A DNA stretch of 64,000 bases, taken from Ophioceras dolichostomum (lineage: Eukaryota > Ascomycota > Sordariomycetes > Magnaporthales > Ophioceraceae). A program made the translations under genes and the position numbers. Of this stretch, positions 11,812 to 25,400 are shown piece by piece. Position 1 is the first letter of the stretch; each line of letters opens with the position of its first letter. The stretch spans positions 363-64,362 of the forward strand of contig PYST01000095.1 of assembly GCA_003049485.1 (NCBI GenBank), read 5' to 3'. The notes beneath the pieces were generated by a model, which worked only from the letters and a program-made list of their open reading frames with translations, did no database searches and was not told where the DNA came from.

Positions 11812-12333
11812 TTTGGTCGAAGTTAATCAGTGGCTGGGAAAGCTGGTGGTGAAGTGGAAGGAAAGCTGGACGAAGGGCGAGAGAAGTCGGGCGCGCGAGA
11901 AATCAAGGTTCACTAGGGAACGCGCAAAGGCTGGAATGCGCGTTGGTGAAAAGAGGATAAAGAGGTCAAGTGCAAGCGAGAACGGAGAAAGAAGCAGGCG
12001 GGTCGAGAGAGTCAACCAGTCGGAGGAATCAAGCCTCAAAAGATTCCGTCCCTGCTGACGATGGAAAGTGCTGTTGGCGACGGATGAGAGATGGTGGGAG
12101 GGGGAGAAAAATGGAAAAGGTTGTTTGCGAGAACTGAAGTTCACCTGGAGAGAAGGCTGCACCGCCGCGCTGACACCGCGCTAGGACGCTTTTGGCTAGA
12201 CCAGAGCGGTGAGCTCTGGTGCACGGGCCATATGCCCCGACACGACCAACTTCCAAATGCTTGGCGTTGCCGCCCCTTCATCTTCGACAGAAACAAATGG
12301 TGGGCGTTAGCATGAGAGAGCCTTCTCGAAGTG
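11812..12333. promoter_or_regulatory. divergent promoter SUB2 / RNase P subunit
   Basis: 522 bp between the two start codons. No discrete operator recognised. Confidence 0.5.
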
Positions 12334-12930
12334 ATGGCGAAATCAACCAAACCAAAAGGCAAAACCGGTGTTCAGAACCGGCCACTTTATTCTCGCGTTT
12401 CTTTTCTCTACCAGGCCGCGACTCTTTTGGCAACACGAACAACAACCGATACCGTGTCTGCCTGCCCCAATGTTACGCCTGCACTTGTGACTCAAGCTGA
12501 AGACCTTGAGGGGGCACGTGATCAGTCACCAACGCACACGGAGGATGCGCAACCGTCAGAGGTGCGACCGCGGAATGCAGCCCCGCGGCTTCAAGGCTTC
12601 TCTCGCCGGCTTGCCACAGACGTACGCTCCGTGAGTCTGAAGACGCAGATTCGACTGAATTCGGCGATGAAGCGAACCATCTGCAAGTTCTGTGACGCAC
12701 TTCTCATCGAAGGCACGTCCTGCACCTCCATCGTCGAGAACAAGAGCAAGGGCGGCAGAAAGCCTTGGGCAGACGTGCTTGTCATCAAATGTGGCACTTG
12801 CGGAAGGGAGAAGAGGTACCCGGTCGGCGCTCCAAGGCAGAAACAGAGGCCCTTCCGCACCGCAGAGGGTGAAGAGAACAAGGTTATCGTGGTCATCAAG
12901 GTCGACGGCAAGACGAAGCCATCGGGATGA
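12334..12930 (+). CDS. RNase P protein subunit, Rpp21/Rpr2/Snm1 family
   Basis: Single exon, 198 aa. The N-terminal helix has the family pattern PLYSRVSFLYQAATLLA. The C-terminal zinc ribbon has two CxxC pairs (CKFCDALL and CGTCGREKRYP) separated by a basic, Trp-containing loop (GGRKPWADVLVIKC). This subunit binds the RNase P RNA and helps process tRNA 5' ends in the nucleus; the yeast counterpart is Rpr2, the human one Rpp21, and a related protein, Snm1, serves RNase MRP. Sequence alone does not decide between RNase P and MRP. The start is the ATG at 12334, just before the basic KSTKPKGK stretch. The middle section (about residues 40-95) is variable, as is common in fungi. Confidence 0.85.
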   Translation: MAKSTKPKGKTGVQNRPLYSRVSFLYQAATLLATRTTTDTVSACPNVTPALVTQAEDLEGARDQSPTHTEDAQPSEVRPRNAAPRLQGFSRRLATDVRSVSLKTQIRLNSAMKRTICKFCDALLIEGTSCTSIVENKSKGGRKPWADVLVIKCGTCGREKRYPVGAPRQKQRPFRTAEGEENKVIVVIKVDGKTKPSG

Positions 12931-13521
12931 ATGATCGCATTTCTGTCTATCTATTTAAGGGCCGGGATCGAGTACGCGAGGCCTGGCGACAGGCTATCGA
13001 GCACCGAAGCATAACGCTTCAATCCTTGCACGTCGTGGAAGACGGCGACACGTTGCCGGGGAACTCGCAGTTCGTAGAGCTTTGCAGATGGAGCTTTGCA
13101 GATGACTCGCTGGCAGATTTTCTCCCTTGGAAGAGATCCGGTCGAAGAGACGCCGAACTGCGAGTCTTTTGACATCTGTAAAGTGCATCCACACGGGGCG
13201 CTCCCGATCACCAGTCCGGGGAACAGCACTCCACAGCTGAACAGCAATCTCGACGATATCTAGCCATATATGTGGAGAGGCCACATGTCGAGACCAAACG
13301 GAGTACATGACGGGCATGGGAGGATATGGCGAGCGCAGTGGCTTCTCCGGATGGCTGTTCTTGGGAGTAGGCCGCGGGTCTTCAGCCGCGACTCCGAACC
13401 CCCGGGATCACGGGCTGGGCTAGGAAGGACCGTCCATCAACCTTGCCGGAGAATGCGATCGCCGCCCGCAACAGCGCCATTATCGTCGAGGCCGGCTCGC
13501 AGGCACAAATAGCCGTCGCGC
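12931..13521. other. convergent 3' flanks
   Basis: Untranslated ends of the RNase P subunit gene and HSK3. Contains a short direct repeat of AGCTTTGCAGATG near 13078-13103. No gene recognised. Confidence 0.45.
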
Positions 13522-14032
13522 CTAATTCTGATCCCCTGGTGTCTGGCTCTGCTGGTCCCGAACGACTTCCTCGCCGAGCTTACTCGCCGCCATAAACCTA
13601 CAGAGGCCAACGCAGTCAGCACGCATCCTCGAGCAATCTCCGGACCAGACCAAACATCCCAAGTGCCGACGGGGTGAGACGAAACTCACATCCCAGCATG
13701 CCAACTACCTAGTCCTCGCATCGCCTCGGCCTGCACACTCGTCATACGAAGCAGGTTCTCCGTGTCTGCCAGGTTGGCCGACAGCTGGGCGAGCTGTGAA
13801 TGGAGGTGTGTCTACGAGGGAGCGCGGGGACGACGGTGTAGACAGCGCCATAGGTCAGCATCAAAAGCGCAAGAGAGAAAGAATGGATGGGAAGAGTTAG
13901 GTCACAGACTAGCTGGCGTGCCTTGACTGCCCCACCTGAGGTCGCCATTGATGCCCTGGAGCTATGGCTCTGTCCACCAGCGTTGATGTTCATAGTGGGG
14001 TTGCTTGTGGTGTTTGGGTTGCGCGATGCCAT
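13522..14032 (-). CDS. HSK3: DASH complex subunit Hsk3, three exons
   Basis: Small subunit of the fungal DASH/Dam1 ring that couples kinetochores to spindle microtubules. Exons 13910-14032, 13690-13811 and 13522-13597 join to 106 aa. The Ser/Thr/Asn-rich N-terminus is followed by the Hsk3 core AKARQL-THLHSQLAQLSANL, then ADTENLLRMTSVQAEAM, and a GMFMAASKLGEEV tail after intron 2, which splits a Met codon. The core is a predicted coiled coil. The first intron uses the weak donor GTCTGT, but it is the only join I found that keeps the family sequence. Such small, intron-split genes are often missed. The identification rests on the core motif, which I consider distinctive. Confidence 0.88.
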
Positions 14033-16783
14033 GACGGATATTGGACGACTTTCCAGACAAATTGTTGTCGATTTCTTCTTGGGCGGTAAAGATCTAGACC
14101 AGCTGATGACAAGATGTTGTGATGTTGTTCGTAGTGGGGTAAAAAGCTCAGACGCGTTCACAGTCGCGTCTGTCCGGCTCAAGTCCACCTGGCGGGTGCT
14201 GTCGGATCCCACTATTAAGTAATCAGATCGACCTGGCGACCTCGCGTGACACAGGACGACAACACATCACGGCCGGCCACTTATCGAGATCTACTCAGAG
14301 CCAAGATCATTTTCGCCTAAAGGAGGGCACGGATACGAATGACCGGAGAGGCGCTGAAATGCATTCAATATTCCAGTCCTGATAAATGGCTTTTAGTGTT
14401 ACGACGTGTTCACCAACCACCGTGCGCACTTGAACAGGCTCGGATCATCGGAATGGCTGCAGGAAAGAGGCCATGCGCTTGCGTGGCAGCCAGGGTCCAA
14501 CGAACCCCTGACGGGCTGACATCAGTGACAGCAGCTGCTGGAAAGCTGCACAGACAGGCCTGAAAAAGAGGCCGGCCTCCCGACCGGCGACCGATAACCC
14601 TTTCGACCCTAAAAAGTTCACGGACATGTGTGTGTGACCGTGTGTGCGTGCGATTGATTCCCGGGAAATCTTTTCGTTAATTTCATCAGTATCTGTCAGG
14701 GGTCAGGGGTGCTGATTGGCGTCGCCAGAGTGGAAAGTGCGTGGCTTTGGGGCTGAGGCTTTGATAGAGGCGACCTTGGGGGCGGGCGGCCGCATCGTAA
14801 GAATACGAAGTGTGTGATGGTCTCGAGACCTCCCGGCCTCTCACAGACCTCTCAACAACGAAGTGTCAATGGTGGCGACTTGGCTTTTCGCAGGGCTACC
14901 GCTTGTAAATGTCCACATCGAGGAAACAATCACCGCAATGATCTTCATTCATACGGCGAAAAAGACAACAGTTTATTGGAGGAGTGCATGTTCTTTGTGT
15001 GTCCTCACCCTCTTCAAGATAGGTACGGAGTAGGGAGAGGTGGAGTCCCCGTCAAGTCAGCCCATCCCCTTATCCCAGCCACTTTCTCTCCCTCACTGAA
15101 GTCATCGTCGGGGTCTTCGGGCTCTTCCACCACATTTTCCCCTCATGCCCGGAGAACACCCCTTCCCTTCCCCCTCTTAGTTGTAGGCAGCCAATCAGTC
15201 AAGATGCTTCTTGTGAAATACATTAGATATTAGATAAGGAGTTGGAAATAGAGCGGGAGAGAAAGCATGGAATAATAGGTGTCGTCAACCCAGCCAGTCA
15301 ACAGTCGTCCGTCCTAAGATCATACCAGACTCCCTTCCTTTCCCTACTTGCGTTGTTAGTGATCGTGCATGATAGATAAGCTTCAAACCACCAAACATCA
15401 TGATGCCGCCCAACGCAGAACCAGTAATGATATTTTTGTACACCCAAGTTCGCCCCTCTCAACTCTTCTCATCGACTGCCCACTTTGGACATGGCGGAAT
15501 AGACGGGCAGGAAAGCAGGTAAGCGAGGTAGGTAGCTAGGTTGGCAAAAATTGAAGAGGCTCACACAGACCGCTCTCGCCATCTCAGGTTCCGATTTGAA
15601 GAGATGGAAAGGAAAGAAAGACTGAAATGTCATCATTGCTGGAGCGTGGAGAAAGAACAGCACGAGAAAGAGCAAGCACGAAGGAGAAAGAAGAGAAGAG
15701 GTCGATAGATAGGTGAGGGAGGTCAAAGAAAAGAGAGCCGGTCATAAGACTGGACGGACAAGAGGGAGCAAATTCCCTGTAGTAAAAAAAGTTTTGTGTT
15801 ACCAGATACATCTTTGCAGTGCTTTGTTGATGTTTTAATCAAGAGTCGTTTCCCGAATTCCTATGTACCGATTTGGTGTCTGTGGTGCCCGTTATCTCCT
15901 CTCCTCTCTCTTGATTTCTCATATGTCTCTTGCTCCTCACCGAGAGGAAAACAAAAGAAAGGTACAAAAAGAGAGAGAAACAGACAGACCACCTAATAAG
16001 GATTATGTGTTGTTGTGTTGTGGTTTTGCGTTGTCTGAGTGTGTGGGGAAAAAAAATAGTGTGTGGGTGTACGCCGTGTGTTGAAGAATAACCCAAGAAC
16101 CGAAAGCCCACTCTAACCATGCGTAGCGTTGCGGTATAGATAATATAAAAAACAAAGAAGGAAAAAGGACGTCATCTCCGGAAAATAAAAAAGGCAGTGC
16201 AAAAAGGGGGGGTTTCGGGGGTTGCGGTTTTGCGGGTAGGTAACGTTTGGCTGAAGACAAGGGAAGGGGGAACAGGATCGAAATTCCTCCCCCTCCCTTC
16301 TCCCCCCTTTTGGCCACCGTCAATCCATCTCTATCCATTCTTCCTCCCACAACTCACTCCTGAGACCGCCCTGGGGGGTAATGACGCAATATGTCAAGAT
16401 CCTAGACAGGACAGAACTCTCCACAGGAAGGGCGAGAGAAGGCAGGCGGGCGAGGAGACAAGGCGTCCAACTGATGATCCCTTCGTTTGTTCCCCACCAA
16501 GAACCCTCCATCCAGCGCTCCCCACCTCTTTCGCCCTCCCCAGCCCAGCCCCCCAAAATACAGCTTCCCAACAGGAGATGGACGAGAGTGAGATGATTAT
16601 GCGTGGCGTGATCGGTTCGAATTATGCCAAGTCTTTCCAAACAAAGAGAGAAAAAAAAATATTACCTGCCCGTCTTTCCCACCTCCGCATGGGGTCAGAC
16701 GGCGCAGCCGTTGCTTCTATTTCAGCACACCATCAACGCCGACGGGGAGGATGGACACGTGGGGGCATCAGCTTCGGCTGAGT
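14033..16783. other. intergenic, 2.75 kb
   Basis: Between HSK3 (5' end) and the 3' end of the reductase-like gene. Contains A-rich and pyrimidine-rich patches (15,600-16,300). ORFs here are short and low-complexity, and no protein is recognised. Part is probably 3' UTR of the minus-strand gene ending at 16784. Confidence 0.45.
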
Positions 16784-19407
16784 TTATCGCACACCGATGG
16801 GCGGGCGCGGCCCCAGGCTGCTCTGGCTGCTATGGGCGGACGTTTCCGAGTCGAGGTTGGTCGAATCACCACTGCCCGCGCTGGCACTCGCGCTACCAGT
16901 CAGACTTCGAACATTGTTGCTTTTCGGTACGTGGAGGGAGCTCACCCCGACGTGTTGTTCAACTTGCTGGGGTGCCACGGCGTTGCCGTGGCCAGGGGGG
17001 TATCGCGGGATGGGCTGGCGCATGCCATCCGGAGGCGATGGCCGTCCGTTCATCTGAGGCGGGCCGTATCCGTTCGGCGGCGAAGGGCGTCCGTTGCCGC
17101 CGCCCCCGTTGCCGCCTCGCATAGAAGGGCTATAGGGGTTCCCTGGCGACTGGCTGGTTCTGCGTGGGTACTGCCCGTTCATCATGGACGGCGGGCCTTG
17201 GGGCCCTACCGGTGGGCCGTACTGCTGCAGCTCGTCAAGCCGGGCCGCGGTAAGCGAGTTTGCCCTGGACTCGGCGTGCATTGCACCGCGGTCAACGTTG
17301 CCGTACCGATTGGATGAATAGTTCATCAGCGGGTCGTCCAGGATGTTGTCGTGCAGACCCGCGGTCTGCTGCGTCACGATCTGGCTTGATCGACTGCGCC
17401 CACCAAAGCTGGGGCGAAACCTGCTGGATCTCGTCGGGTGTTGGTCCATCTCCGGGTTCTTGCGAAACTGGGCCGCACTAGGTACCCTCCGGTTCTTCTT
17501 GGACGTCACGCTCATCATGTCGAAGTTGTCCGGGTCGATCCTGGGCTGCGGCGGCCCCGCATTCGGGTCGAAGTAGTCATCGTCCTCATCGTCGTCGTCG
17601 TAGCCCCCAGGGCCCCGCATCATGGGAGTGGGTCCTCGACGTGGCCCCGGGCCGGGAGGCCCACGGTTCATCCGCATCTCGCGCTCCCTCAGTGCAAGCT
17701 CGCGGTGTCGCAATTGCAGCTCCCGTTCCCTAAGCGCCATGTCGTGGGGGTCGTAGTTGGCCGCGCCTCCTTCAGGAATGTCGTCGTAGACAACCAGGTG
17801 GCTGAACTCCTCGAGGTCCGCGCCCTCCATGGACCCACGCCTCGACGCCCCTCTCGACGGGGGGTAGCCGTTAGGACCGCCGTTCATCGGCCGCGGAAAC
17901 CCGTTCGGAGGGCCTCCGTTCATTGGTGGCCGGCGCATTCCTGGTGGGGGGCCCAGGTTGGACGAGCCTCTAGGCCTTGGGCGAGGCATGCCGTTGCCGT
18001 TCGGCATCCCATTAGGCATCGGCCGTCCTGGTCCGGGCATCGGCATTCCTCTTGGGATTGGAGAAGGTGAGGGACCCGGAGATCCCGCCATGGGCCGTGG
18101 TGTCGGGTCGCCCTTGGGCCGGGTCTGGTTTATAGTGTTGAGGTTGTGCAATATGGCGTACAGTGTTTCGATTCGAGGCACCTTGACTCCGGTTTCGCGG
18201 GCGAGCCGGATGGGCGAGCCAAGATACGTCTCGACCTCCATTGGTCGCCTCGCGTTGTAGTCCTGCCACATTATGCTCTCGGATTGCGCCTGCGCCATTT
18301 CGTCGATGGTTTTCTGCTTGAAGTCGTCCGGCATCTTGCAGCCTTGGGCTGTGGCGAGAGCCAGCAGCTCGTCGATAACATCCGACACAAGCTGGGACAC
18401 CCCAACCTTCTCCATCAGAGCGGCGTGATTTGGTGTCTCGAAGATGATACTCGCCGGGTGGAAAGCGATTGGGCTGTAGAAGTCGGCCGTGTCAGATCAA
18501 GTACACAGTCGCCAGTAAAGAGTTTCGGTTAGGAGGAAGGGGGGAGGAACAGGGAGGGGGAGTTCAGAGGGAATAAAAGCTCACCCAATAACCCTCTCGT
18601 ACTGCTGTTGGCGAATATTCGACGACACCTTGCAGTCCACCTGGCCAGTGCTCAGGGTCATGGCCAGAGCCTGCGCCATGTCCTCTTGTATGGAGCTGGG
18701 AATGTTGCCGTTCTTGCTCGCGGGGCCGACCCAGATCTCGGTGGAGCCTTTGTGCTCGAACTCGCTCGCGGCTAGTTGTGTCAGCTCAGCGCCGGCAACG
18801 AGAGAGAGCACTACATTGGTAGGAAACCGCTCTTCTATCGCGGCCTCAACGCCCAGAGTGTGTGTGGTGTTGACGAGGATACATGTGTGTTGCGGCGTGA
18901 CGACCGAGTCGATGATCGCAGCAAGGTCGTAAACGTCAGGGAGTGCTTTTATACACAGGATCACGTAGTCGAACGCGCCCTCTTTGCGCGAGGCGGCTTC
19001 CTCGGGCGATTTGACGACTGTGCGCGTGGGTGTCGCAGGGGTCAGTCGGCAGTCCTGGCTTTGTCGCAGACGCAAGGGAGGCAGGGAAGGGCAGGGAAGT
19101 GGAGAAATACATACCATGGCGAGGTTTGAATCTCTCGTTGCCAAAGACAGGAGACCTAGATTTGTCAAACATTCGTTAAATCTGCCTTCCGCGCCAGTGC
19201 CAGAAGGGAGAGAGAGCGAGCACAAAATAGCGCCATTGGGTCGACTTACTTGAACGATATGCCGTACTGGGACACATGGTCGAAGCCGGATTTCCACACA
19301 AGCGTCACATCGCAGGCGTTGGTCGCTTGGAGTCGCCATGACAGAAAGGCAGAAACCGGGTTTCCACCAACTGAGACCACATTCATCAGCTCAAATTCGT
19401 CCGCCAT
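16784..19407 (-). CDS. ketopantoate reductase (ApbA/PanE)-like protein with long Pro/Gly/Asn-rich tail, four exons
   Basis: Exons 19250-19407, 19115-19155, 18585-19017 and 16784-18473 join in frame to 773 aa. Residues 1-210 form a Rossmann-like NAD(P) domain. It starts MNVVSVGGNPVSAFLSWRLQ, continues with YVILCIKALPDVYDL (family Lys position) and ILVNTTHTLGVEAAIEERFP. Residues 210-320 are the all-helical C-terminal reductase domain (GPIAFHPASIIFETPNHAAL, then DDFKQKTIDEMAQAQSESIM). From about 325 to the end there is a disordered Pro/Gly/Met/Asn-rich tail with NGGPPNG-type repeats and a charged region (LREREL, LREREM). Bacterial and yeast ketopantoate reductases are only about 300-380 aa. I recall similar tailed homologues in filamentous ascomycetes (S. 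pombe Mug72-like). Catalysis of ketopantoate reduction is not proven by the sequence, and the tail suggests another role such as scaffold or RNA/protein binding. Confidence 0.85.
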
Positions 19408-22400
19408 TGTGTTTCCCTTCTTCTCGTCTCGCTCGAAAGTGCAGAACGGTGCAGAAAACAACCAAGGAAATACAAAAGAAAAGGGGGAAAACGAAAGAAA
19501 AAAACGATTGGGTGGCTAAAGCAACGGCATATGCAATGGGTATCGGGGAAGGGGGGAGACTGGAGAAGGGAAGGGAAGCGCAGAGCAACAATGGAGGGAG
19601 AAAATGAACAATGAGGCAGCGACCGCTATCGATCTTAGCGTGCGTGGGACGTCGGAGGGGACATGAAGTGGTTGAGGGGGGGAGAGAAAAGGAGGCCCTG
19701 CTCCCGAGGAATGCAATGTCGCACTTGTATCGTCATGCAATAGACCGCAAAGGGGACCGCAGAGGACAGCAGGGGGCACGACGGGCAGACGACGGGAACC
19801 AGCGTGCAGCACAGGGTATGTATGTACAACAAATGCAGCGAAGGCGAATTCAGCAGCAACGGGGAACGAATGGGCTTGGGATGAACAAACCTGATAGAAT
19901 CTTGAGTCTGGGCGTCATGGGTGCCATCGTGGCAGCCCGATGTGGTAAAGCGGGCGGCCTCGCCAAGTTTTCAGCGCTGCAGGCACTATCACGGCCTGTA
20001 CTGGTGTGCTAGTGTGCTGTCGCAGCTGTTCGCGGCCTAGCTGGCTTGGGCCCGAAAGAGCGCCAACGCCGACCGACGCACGCAGGATGCAGTTCGCAGC
20101 CCCGGTGTGCCACGGCCGCGCGCTTGCTTCTGCGATGTGCGTTGTCTTTTTGTCTCTCTCCTCCTCCTTATCCTTTAGACTTCTTTTCTTTGGTTGCGGT
20201 CTCTTCTACTTCTTCTCGCGAAGCGCCTCCTCCTTTCTTCTTCGGAGTGGCTGTCGACTTTCTCCGGCCGTTATCGCGGGCGCGGGAGATCCTGTGGCTT
20301 CAGAGCCCCTTGTTTCGATGCTAATTTGACTTGGGGGAGGGCGGATGTGTCAAGCGCTGGGGGTCCAAGAGCACGGGTGGGCTGCAGCAGTCGATGTGTA
20401 AAGCGTGGGTGTGGACGTGGTGGGCGTGGGAGAATTGGGCGGTGACAGCGGTCCACGGACCCATTCGGCCAAGGCTGATCGCAGCTCACTTTTTTTTTGG
20501 CCTTCCTTCTTCTAGTTTCCGGCCCTGCGTGTATTGCCTGTGTTGCCTGTGTTCTGAGCGATGGAAACTTGGGCGACTTGGGGGGTGACAGCACCAGCTG
20601 AAGCGAATTGACGGTTCGAGAGCACGAAGATTGTGTGGCGCTGAGAGATCTGTCCTAGCACGATAATGCAAGTGAGGTTCGGGCTAGGGGGGTTTAACGA
20701 GCGTGACGTCTGGACGGAACGGTCGTGGCGGCGTCGAGGCAGCTCATGGGAAATGGAAGCTCGAACGTCGGGTCTCGAAGGCGCTGTTGGGGCCGGCTTG
20801 TTGGCTGGCTGGTTGGCTGGCGGCGATCCGGCGTTTGTCCTCGGCCTATTACTCTTTTGTCGATTTGTCGTCTCGCTGCTTCCTTCACCGGCTCTTCCTC
20901 TGTCGAAGCGAAGATTCTGAGATGTGGCGGCTTGCGGCTGTCGTGATAGGCTCGGAGAGAAGATCAATTAGACGCACTCGCTGGTCGTTAACCCAGTTCG
21001 GGCACGAGCTGAGGTTTTTGCGATCAAAACGGCTAGGCGGGGGGGGTGAAGTGGCCTGCGCGTGTGGGTAACGAACGAGCGAGTGGACGAACGAGTTCAA
21101 CAAGATTGGAAAGCAAGAAAAAAAGTGAAAAGAGGAGCACAGCAGCCAAAAAAGAGAAGAAATGGAAAAAAAGGCAAACAAAAAGAAAATCCTGTGGCCC
21201 GGGGAACGCCCTCGAATAGCTTGTCCCGTGAGGAAAATGTTGAGCAAGTTCAAGTTCGGGAGGGAGGGAGCGTGTTCGATCGCTCGTGTTCGTAGCACAG
21301 CGGCCTCGTGCGAGCGAAGAAAAAAAGAGAGAGAGAACGGAATTACTTGGTACCTGCTGCTATAGGAATTAGAGCATGCGTGCCGAGAGTGAAGTGGGGA
21401 GTGCCAATGGCTGTGTTGCGTGTTTCGGCTCACTTTTGTTGGTGGGAGATTGTGCCGTGTGGTGAACTGGGTGAACTGTCTGGTGGTTGTCAGCACTTTG
21501 GGGAGCAACCTCACAACAGCCAGCACTGAACAGCAACAACAGCATTGAACTTCCTTGGCCACTGCAGCATCGTTGCATCCCGGGAACAGCACCCAGAAAG
21601 AATTGACTTTTTGACAATATCAGAGCACAACAAGCCGGGCTAAACTTACTGTGGTTGTGGCCTTGACTGTGAGCCTGGCGACAGACGGCAATGTTTGCTG
21701 CGTCATTGATGCTAAAATGGCCTAGCCTAAAGACCAAATGGCCAACGGTCCAACAATAGCCCTACGAGCTACCTAACGTCCTACTCACAAGCTTGCCCGG
21801 AACTCAATCAGCGCTTGTGTCGAGGATCGAAGATCGCCAGCGCCGACTCAGGGATTTGGATTCCCCTCATTGCCGGGCTCCTCCCTGGAGTGCTGGCGTG
21901 TCACTTGCAGTCGTTGCAACATGAGTCCTTCCTATCTGTGACCGCCGCCCTATGACCTTGTTTCCTCTCGATTCGTGCCAGGTCAGGTACCTTGGATACC
22001 TACCATGCAGAAACAGGAGATGCCCCCCGTCCACCACAGCAAATACGTGGGGCTCGATGAATGGAGTGCAGAAACTACGTTGTAGACGGGATGGCTGATA
22101 CGAGAACCTCTGAACTTGTGAGGCCTCGACTTGCACCTGCCTCTGAGCTACCTCTGAGCTAAGCTGGAGGGACCTGCTTGCTTGCTTCGGCTGGTGAGCT
22201 CGAGGAGAAGGATTGACTCTACTGAAGCCGGCAGCGACGGCAATCATGACCAACTTCCGCTTCGACTTCGACTAATATTTTGTGCGTTTTCTTTCTTGAG
22301 TGAATGGGAAATATCAATCTCGAAAGACAGAGGATCCTCACGCTAGGGCCTACTTCGCACAGAGCGGAGAGAGAGGAGTGCCCCTGAAATCGCCCAGGCT

Positions 22401-25400
22401 AGTCCAGATTTCCAGAACGCCAATAACCACATGTCATCCACCCACCTCCATTCACACCCACACACACAAGGTCACTCGCGTCCGATCCTTCGACAGCTAT
22501 CGGATTTGAGACGGCGTGTGTGGTAAGCAGCAGCAGGTTCTACTCTACTACAGCCGACACGGTTACAAATTTCGAAAGCGCTCCCGAGTCCCGGCGAAAT
22601 TCCTGTCACGATCCTTGCACGACGTATCTTGTACGAAGCACCGACGCAGCCGGCTGGTGCCGATGTGACGCGAACTTCGTCCCGCCCGAAGTATTTGATA
22701 CAACCGCCCCGACCGGCGGCCTATCTTCCTTAGGCCAAGAATAGGTAGTTGGCGTTTTCTTGTGGCCCTGCATGCATGCACACTTTGTGCTCATCAGGCA
22801 GACAGTCCTCATAGGCATGCTGACTCTGTTTTCCCCTAACCTCTGTGTGTTAGAGAGCGCCGTCGTTGGGCGCTGTTGAAATTGTTGGTGCTTCCTTGTC
22901 AGAAATGCAAGAACGGAGGAGGCCTTTTCCAGGCCGCGTGTTAGTTCCCGCCGCACCGCCGGGCTGGCGCGGCGGAGGGTCTCGAACGCCGCTCTGCAAT
23001 AAGCCTCCAGCTCCAGCCTCCTGGGTATTGGGTTCTGGGGTCTGGATTCTCCTGCGCAAGTGAGGCTCGACTCGCTCGAAGAACCATCCTGCCTCGAATG
23101 CTGCCCTGCACTAAGGAAACCTCGAAACCCCCAAGCCTTCGAACGAATTGAGACAACTTCGTCGGGAGCGACAGTAATACCGACGAACTCCCCCCTCCCG
23201 AGGCGGTTGAGGCCTTGGCATCTTGGCTCCAATGTAGCTCGTTTTTTCGGTCTTTTCTACTGTGGTAGTTCCCTGTTTCCGTGGCTGCAGGGCCAGTCAG
23301 AAAACTGGGCATGGGGGAAATTAAACATGCCGAAAATCTAGATCTGGATTTCACCACAGTACGCTGTGAGAATAAGGGTGATAGGAAGTTGGACAACTCT
23401 GTCTTTTTCTTGCCTGCTGCTAGCGAGGCCATGGCTTGTAGGTTGATGCCCCCCGAACTTAGCTCGCACTATGTTCGAGTATAACCTCCGGGACCTGCAT
23501 CGGTTGGGCCGTTCCTGTCTCAGACAAATGAGAAGGCGGCGAAGAGCGGAGAGACAAAAGACTCCCGTACGCACAATGGGCGGTGGTTCCATCAAACATA
23601 GTAGCAACAGTTCGCGTTCAAAAGCAAGCTTCCAACGGGCGCTATGTAATTGTGAGGGACTTCGTACGGTAGTGCAATACCCAAAAATGTCACGCCGGTT
23701 CGTCCGGATGGGCTTTTTCGATAGTCCGTCGGTGCTGGTTCGCTTCCTTGGAGGTTTGGAGGTTTCTTGATGAACAATGACGCACTTGATCCGCCAACCC
23801 CTGACCCAGTTCCAAATTACCCCAGGCACGAGCGAATCAGTCCGCCAAGGCCGAGGAAGCTCTGGCGCGTTGGGACTTCGTAAATCCACCTGCGAAGGAA
23901 CCTCGCAGGACTGCAAGCAAATTCGACGAGGCGCAGGGCAGCATCGGCATCGATAATACCACTGTAACTAGCTCGGGGAGCCCACACAACCCGACGGCGC
24001 GATCGCGATGCTTTTTATTTTTATTCTTCTTTCGATTGTTTTTTTTTCTCCCCCTATCCCACGCTGACGAACGAAAATGTCGAAATCTCCCGATGTTTGG
24101 CTAGTGGATCCTCTAGAGAACGACTCGACGACAAAGCAAAAAAGGGGGCAAAGGCGAGACGAGGGGCGTCAGATAGCGTCAACGGGCCGTGGACGCCACG
24201 TCAGAGGCGTCCGTACAGAGTATCGCGTGGTTCTGGCCGGTAGATATATTGTAAATATGGGGGCTACCATCAGTGCGACAAAGAAATGCAGGAAAACGGC
24301 TGTGCTTGTGAGGCATTGTGAGGGGTAAGATAAGGTACAAGATAGGTGATAGAGCTCAAAGGAGCACAGATTGCAGGAAAGCAGATTGTCGCCATGTGCT
24401 GTTCCCTCCCGGTGAGAGCCGGACCAGGGAAGAGCGAAGAGCTCTCTTCTCAGTTCTCAGCAGGATTGGTTCCAAGCTTTGCTTGTGGTTGTGGAGCACT
24501 GACCCTGGTCCGGAAGGTCCGGAAGTTGTTGACTGACAGCTGTTGTGATGGAAAAAGTTTGGACGAAAGCAGCAGAAAAGAAGAGAAGCAGAACTTGTCG
24601 GTCAGAGCGGGTGAGTCCTGGTGCTGCCGTTGTTGACTGACATTGATCGTCTCCCAGTCTGCCCGTCTTCATCATCTTCTCTCTGAGTCACTTCTTCGTC
24701 TCGTTCGTTGCCTTTTTTGCCCCCTTCTCGAAGCATCAAGTTCACTCAACGGGATCTCGATATCAAGATAAAGAGGGCCATTGACGAATCATGGCATGAC
24801 GAACGGGAGAGTGGAGCAAGCGAGAAAAGCCATCCGCAGTGGGGTCCATTTGACTGCAGGGATCCCTTAGCGGGTCAGTTTCAAGGAATTTTCAAGATTG
24901 CCATCCCGTGTTGTGGCGCTCCCAGCCTTGCCCTGTTGGTTGGGTGCCACTGGAAGCGTCTCCTTGCTTGCTAGCTGGGGACCGACCACAACCGCCAGCG
25001 CCATCAGATGTGCCAGTGCGAGTCTTCCTACAGAGGACAACAAGTTCATCACACACCACCCCACGCCGCTCGAAGGAAGAGAAGTAAGCAGCAGCCTTAT
25101 CGTTGAACCGGACTTTCACCAAAGCAGGTTTTTGGGGTCGAATCTCAAAGCAATTAAAATTGGATGACCAAGGGCCAAGGCTCAAGTCTGGGCAGTTAGT
25201 TCTTCGCTGCCACCTCCCCAACAAAGCGTTGCCATTTGTTTGAGGCCACCCAAAATGGTCCAACCAATGGTTCGCGACAGAGCTTCGCTTTGGAGATCAC
25301 TTGGCCAATCTTCCGCGTAGGTAAATATAACCTCTCACCTAGTCGGCGCCGGTGAGAACGACGAACACCGACGGCGACCTCGTCGAACTCTGGGCTACGT

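Noticed and set aside
20885..21592. Minus-strand 235-codon ORF in the gene-poor stretch
   Set aside because: Phe/Ser runs come from polypyrimidine DNA; no recognisable domain.
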